33,262 nucleotides of DNA, from contig NZ_BJNF01000044.1 of NCBI RefSeq assembly GCF_006539545.1, positions 1-33,262 on the forward strand. The letters run 5' to 3'. Below, piece after piece: positions 30,622 to 33,262 of this stretch. Every line of letters starts with the position of its first letter. The first letter of the stretch is position 1. Under the pieces are notes generated by a model, which was not told the origin of the DNA, made no database searches, and saw nothing but the letters and a program-made list of their open reading frames with translations. Source of the stretch: Nitrobacter winogradskyi. GTDB taxonomy: Bacteria > Pseudomonadota > Alphaproteobacteria > Rhizobiales > Xanthobacteraceae. The translations under genes were made by a program, and so were the position numbers.

Positions 30622-33027
30622 ATGCCAACTTTTTCTCAAAGCCTGGAACAATCCCTGCATCGGGCGCTCGCAATTGCAAACGAGCGTCATCATCAATACG
30701 CCACGCTCGAACACCTTTTGCTGTCGCTGGTCGACGATTCGGATGCGGCAGCGGTTATGCGGGCTTGCAGCGTCGATCTCGACAAGCTGCGCGGCAGCCT
30801 CGTGAATTATCTCGAGACCGAATTTGAAAACCTGGTCACGGCGGAAGCCGCTGACGACGCCAAGCCGACCGCCGGTTTCCAGCGCGTGATCCAGCGGGCT
30901 GTGATTCATGTGCAGTCGTCCGGCCGCGAGGAGGTGACTGGCGCCAACGTGCTGATCGCGATTTTCGCGGAGCGAGAGAGCCATGCCGCCTACTTCCTGC
31001 AGGAGCAGGACATGACTCGCTACGACGCGGTGAATTACATCAGTCATGGCATCGCCAAACGCCCCGGCGTTTCCGAAGCGCGGCCGGTGCGCGGCGTCGA
31101 CGAAGAGACCGAAACCAAGAGCGGCGACGACGCCAAGAAGAAGGGCGACGCGCTCGACACCTACTGCGTCAATCTGAACAAGAAGGCGCGGGACGGCAAG
31201 ATCGATCCGGTGGTCGGGCGAAATGTCGAGATCAGCAGGGCGATCCAGGTGCTATGCCGTAGGCAGAAGAACAACCCGCTCTTTGTCGGCGACGCCGGTG
31301 TCGGCAAGACCGCGATTGCCGAAGGGTTGGCGAAACGCATCGTCGACAGTGAAGTTCCCGAGGTGCTGGCGGCCGCGACCATATTCTCGCTCGACATGGG
31401 AACGCTGCTGGCGGGCACACGCTATCGCGGCGACTTCGAGGAGCGGTTGAAGCAGGTGCTCAAGGAACTCGAAGCACACCCGAACGCGGTTCTCTTCATC
31501 GACGAGATTCACACGGTGATCGGCGCGGGAGCGACGTCCGGCGGCGCGATGGATGCTTCGAATCTGCTCAAGCCCGCATTGGCGTCGGGAACGATCCGCT
31601 GCATGGGCTCGACCACCTACAAGGAATACCGGCAGCATTTTGAGAAGGATCGCGCGCTGGTCCGCCGGTTCCAGAAGATCGACGTCAATGAACCGTCGGT
31701 CGAGGATGCCATCGCCATCCTCAAGGGCCTCAAGCCGTATTTCGAGGACTACCACAAGCTGAAATACACCAACGATGCGATCGAGGCGGCGGTGCAGTTG
31801 TCGTCCCGCTATATTCACGACCGCAAGTTGCCCGACAAGGCGATCGACGTGATCGACGAATCCGGCGCGGCGCAGATGCTGGTGACTGAGAACAAGCGGA
31901 AGAAGACGATCGGGATCAAGGAAATCGAGACCACGATCGCGGCCATGGCCCGGATCCCGCCCAAGAGCATGTCGAAGGACGATGCGGAGGTTCTCAAGCA
32001 TCTCGAACAGACTCTCAAGCGTGTCGTGTTCGGACAGGATCGCGCGATCGAGGCTCTGACGGCGTCGATCAAGCTGGCGCGCGCCGGCTTGCGCGAACCG
32101 GAGAAGCCGATCGGTTCCTACCTGTTCTCCGGCCCGACCGGCGTCGGCAAGACGGAGGTCGCCAAACAACTTGCGGAGGCGCTCGGCGTCGAACTGCTGC
32201 GCTTCGACATGTCCGAATACATGGAACGGCACACCGTTTCACGGCTGATCGGTGCGCCTCCCGGCTATGTCGGCTTTGATCAGGGCGGCCTGCTGACTGA
32301 CGGCGTCGATCAGCATCCGCATTCGGTGGTGCTGCTCGATGAAATCGAGAAAGCGCACCCGGATGTCTATAATGTGCTGTTGCAGATCATGGATCACGGC
32401 CGGCTCACCGATCACCACGGCAAGCAGGTCAACTTCCGTAACGTGATCCTGATCATGACGACCAATGCGGGCGCCTCGGACATGGCCAAGGCTGCGTTCG
32501 GCTTCACGCGCAGCAAGCGGGAAGGGGACGATCGCGAGGCGATCAACCGCCAGTTCTCGCCTGAGTTCCGTAACCGGCTCGATGCCGTCGTTTCGTTCGG
32601 CCATCTCAGCACGGACATCATCGGCATGGTGGTCGAGAAGTTCGTGTTGCAACTCGAAGCGCAGCTTGCGGATCGTTTTGTAACGATCGAGCTTTCTGAT
32701 ACGGCCAAGTCCTGGCTGGTCCAGCATGGCTACGACGAGCAGATGGGCGCCCGGCCGATGGCGCGGGTGATCCAGGAGCACATCAAGAAGCCGCTCGCAG
32801 ACGAGGTGCTGTTCGGCAAGCTCAAGGGTGGCGGCCACGTTCGCGTTGTTCTGGTCAAGGACGAAGCGGTCGCGGGCGTTGATCTCGAGAAGATCGGCTT
32901 CGAGTTTATCGAAGGGCCGGTCACGCCGAAGCCCGAGAACCTTCCGGGCGCGCGCAAGCGGACACCACCGCGCAAGCCCAGGCCGGACGGCGGAGGACTT
33001 ACGTCGGAGGAGCCGCTTAAGGTCTGA
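30622..33027 (+). CDS. clpA: ATP-dependent Clp protease ATP-binding subunit ClpA
   Basis: Hsp100 unfoldase that feeds substrates to ClpP. 801 aa. The N-terminal Clp_N repeats (1-145) dock ClpS. The first AAA+ module has GDAGVGKT at 223-230 and VLFIDEIHT at 290-298; the second has GPTGVGKT at 504-511 and VVLLDEIEKAH. There is no coiled-coil middle domain, which separates ClpA from ClpB and ClpC. The ClpP-contact loop appears as AAFGFTRSK, with FGF where E. coli has IGL. The C-terminus carries an extra basic, proline-rich tail (ARKRTPPRKPRPDGGG). GAGGA lies about 6 nt before the ATG. The 249-nt gap after clpS includes an AT-rich stretch (30529-30570) with TTGACA at 30550, but no matching -10 in register, so I do not call a promoter. 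Confidence 0.96.
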   Translation: MPTFSQSLEQSLHRALAIANERHHQYATLEHLLLSLVDDSDAAAVMRACSVDLDKLRGSLVNYLETEFENLVTAEAADDAKPTAGFQRVIQRAVIHVQSSGREEVTGANVLIAIFAERESHAAYFLQEQDMTRYDAVNYISHGIAKRPGVSEARPVRGVDEETETKSGDDAKKKGDALDTYCVNLNKKARDGKIDPVVGRNVEISRAIQVLCRRQKNNPLFVGDAGVGKTAIAEGLAKRIVDSEVPEVLAAATIFSLDMGTLLAGTRYRGDFEERLKQVLKELEAHPNAVLFIDEIHTVIGAGATSGGAMDASNLLKPALASGTIRCMGSTTYKEYRQHFEKDRALVRRFQKIDVNEPSVEDAIAILKGLKPYFEDYHKLKYTNDAIEAAVQLSSRYIHDRKLPDKAIDVIDESGAAQMLVTENKRKKTIGIKEIETTIAAMARIPPKSMSKDDAEVLKHLEQTLKRVVFGQDRAIEALTASIKLARAGLREPEKPIGSYLFSGPTGVGKTEVAKQLAEALGVELLRFDMSEYMERHTVSRLIGAPPGYVGFDQGGLLTDGVDQHPHSVVLLDEIEKAHPDVYNVLLQIMDHGRLTDHHGKQVNFRNVILIMTTNAGASDMAKAAFGFTRSKREGDDREAINRQFSPEFRNRLDAVVSFGHLSTDIIGMVVEKFVLQLEAQLADRFVTIELSDTAKSWLVQHGYDEQMGARPMARVIQEHIKKPLADEVLFGKLKGGGHVRVVLVKDEAVAGVDLEKIGFEFIEGPVTPKPENLPGARKRTPPRKPRPDGGGLTSEEPLKV

Positions 33028-33031
33028 GCCA

Positions 33032-33104
33032 TTGCGTTTTCGAGCGAACCATATCCTCCAGCTTGACCCGAGGATGGACGCCGATCGCATGAAGAAAACG
33101 CGCT
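33032..33104 (+). repeat. Dispersed palindromic element, copy J (forward, partial)
   Basis: TTGCGTTTTCGAGCGAACCAT, then CCTCCAGCTTGACCCGAGG (one hairpin arm damaged), then CGCATGAAGAAAACGCG. It starts within 5 nt of the clpA stop codon. The terminal hairpin is absent. Confidence 0.8.
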
Positions 33105-33130
33105 AACAAGCGCTCCGGTGAATAAACAAA

Positions 33131-33157
33131 ACGGCCGGCACGTAATGTGCCGGCCGT
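33131..33157. terminator. Terminator hairpin downstream of clpA
   Basis: Perfect 11-bp stem ACGGCCGGCAC/GTGCCGGCCGT with a 5-nt loop. On the plus strand only TTTG follows. On the minus strand the stem is followed by TTTTGTTT, so it would end transcription better for a gene coming from the right; probably bidirectional. Confidence 0.75.
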
Positions 33158-33240
33158 TTGCGTGCGCGGAACCCAGGCGCTCCAGATCACGATAATCTCG
33201 GATCAGGATTGCTCCGGATCATATTCAAGAAACGGTTCAG

Positions 33241-33262
33241 CCTAGAGCCTCGCTTCTGATGT
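33241..33262 (-). repeat. Dispersed palindromic element, copy K (cut by window end)
   Basis: CCTAGAGCCTCGCTTCTGAT matches the left end of reverse-oriented copies such as A. The rest lies beyond the window. With copy J it would form another inverted pair around the terminator. Confidence 0.6.

Noticed and set aside
31252-33090. Two long minus-strand frames opposite clpA
   Set aside because: Antisense shadows of an intact ClpA.

Overview
The window reads as a high-GC alphaproteobacterial chromosome segment, most likely from the Bradyrhizobiaceae/Nitrobacteraceae (Nitrobacter, Bradyrhizobium, Rhodopseudomonas relatives). That placement is inferred from gene content: RNase E with an acidic insertion inside its S1 domain, a Phasin_2-type phasin, DUF1489, DUF3253 and DUF983 proteins, a D-Ala-D-Ala carboxypeptidase with a SPOR domain, a ClpS-ClpA pair, and CtrA- and CcrM-type sites. 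I see no rRNA, tRNA, CRISPR array, prophage or transposase; most of the content is core chromosome.

Layout. 1-3.8 kb: rne (minus) behind a long leader. 3.8-7.8 kb: cell-wall genes amiC and mrcA (plus). 8.2-9.3 kb: prfB (plus), split by a programmed +1 frameshift. 9.3-14.9 kb: minus-strand set topA, rnr, DUF983, tightly packed. 15-21.7 kb: small and poorly characterised genes (77-aa protein, NodB-type deacetylase, orphan Xre-family regulator, YdcF-like protein, DUF3253, glutathione transferase, 67-aa protein, membrane protein coupled to DUF1489). 21.8-24.8 kb: panC, then a VWA protein and a membrane J-domain protein. 25.2-27.6 kb: dac-SPOR divergent from a phasin gene with a readable promoter and two operator-like palindromes. 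27.8-33 kb: a lone TadG-like protein, then clpS and clpA.

How the genes relate. AmiC, PBP1a, the SPOR carboxypeptidase and possibly the deacetylase and YdcF-like protein act on the envelope. RNase E, RNase R and topoisomerase I handle RNA decay and DNA topology. ClpS delivers N-degron substrates to ClpA. A perfect CtrA consensus lies just upstream of amiC, which suggests cell-cycle control of septal peptidoglycan cleavage.

The most striking non-genic signal is a dispersed element of about 100-135 bp. It has nested inverted repeats and CTAGAG or CTATAG termini, and occurs at least ten times in 33 kb, always in gene gaps and in both orientations. In three cases its CTAG terminus supplies the TAG stop codon of the gene before it. 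A second pattern is a set of short perfect or near-perfect tandem duplications (12-16 bp, 2-4 copies) in the gaps around mrcA, prfB, DUF983, rnr and topA. I did not find a convincing wholly new multi-gene system. The best candidates for follow-up are the repeat family, the phasin operator pair, the VWA plus J-domain gene pair and the twin palindromes at 15.05 kb.
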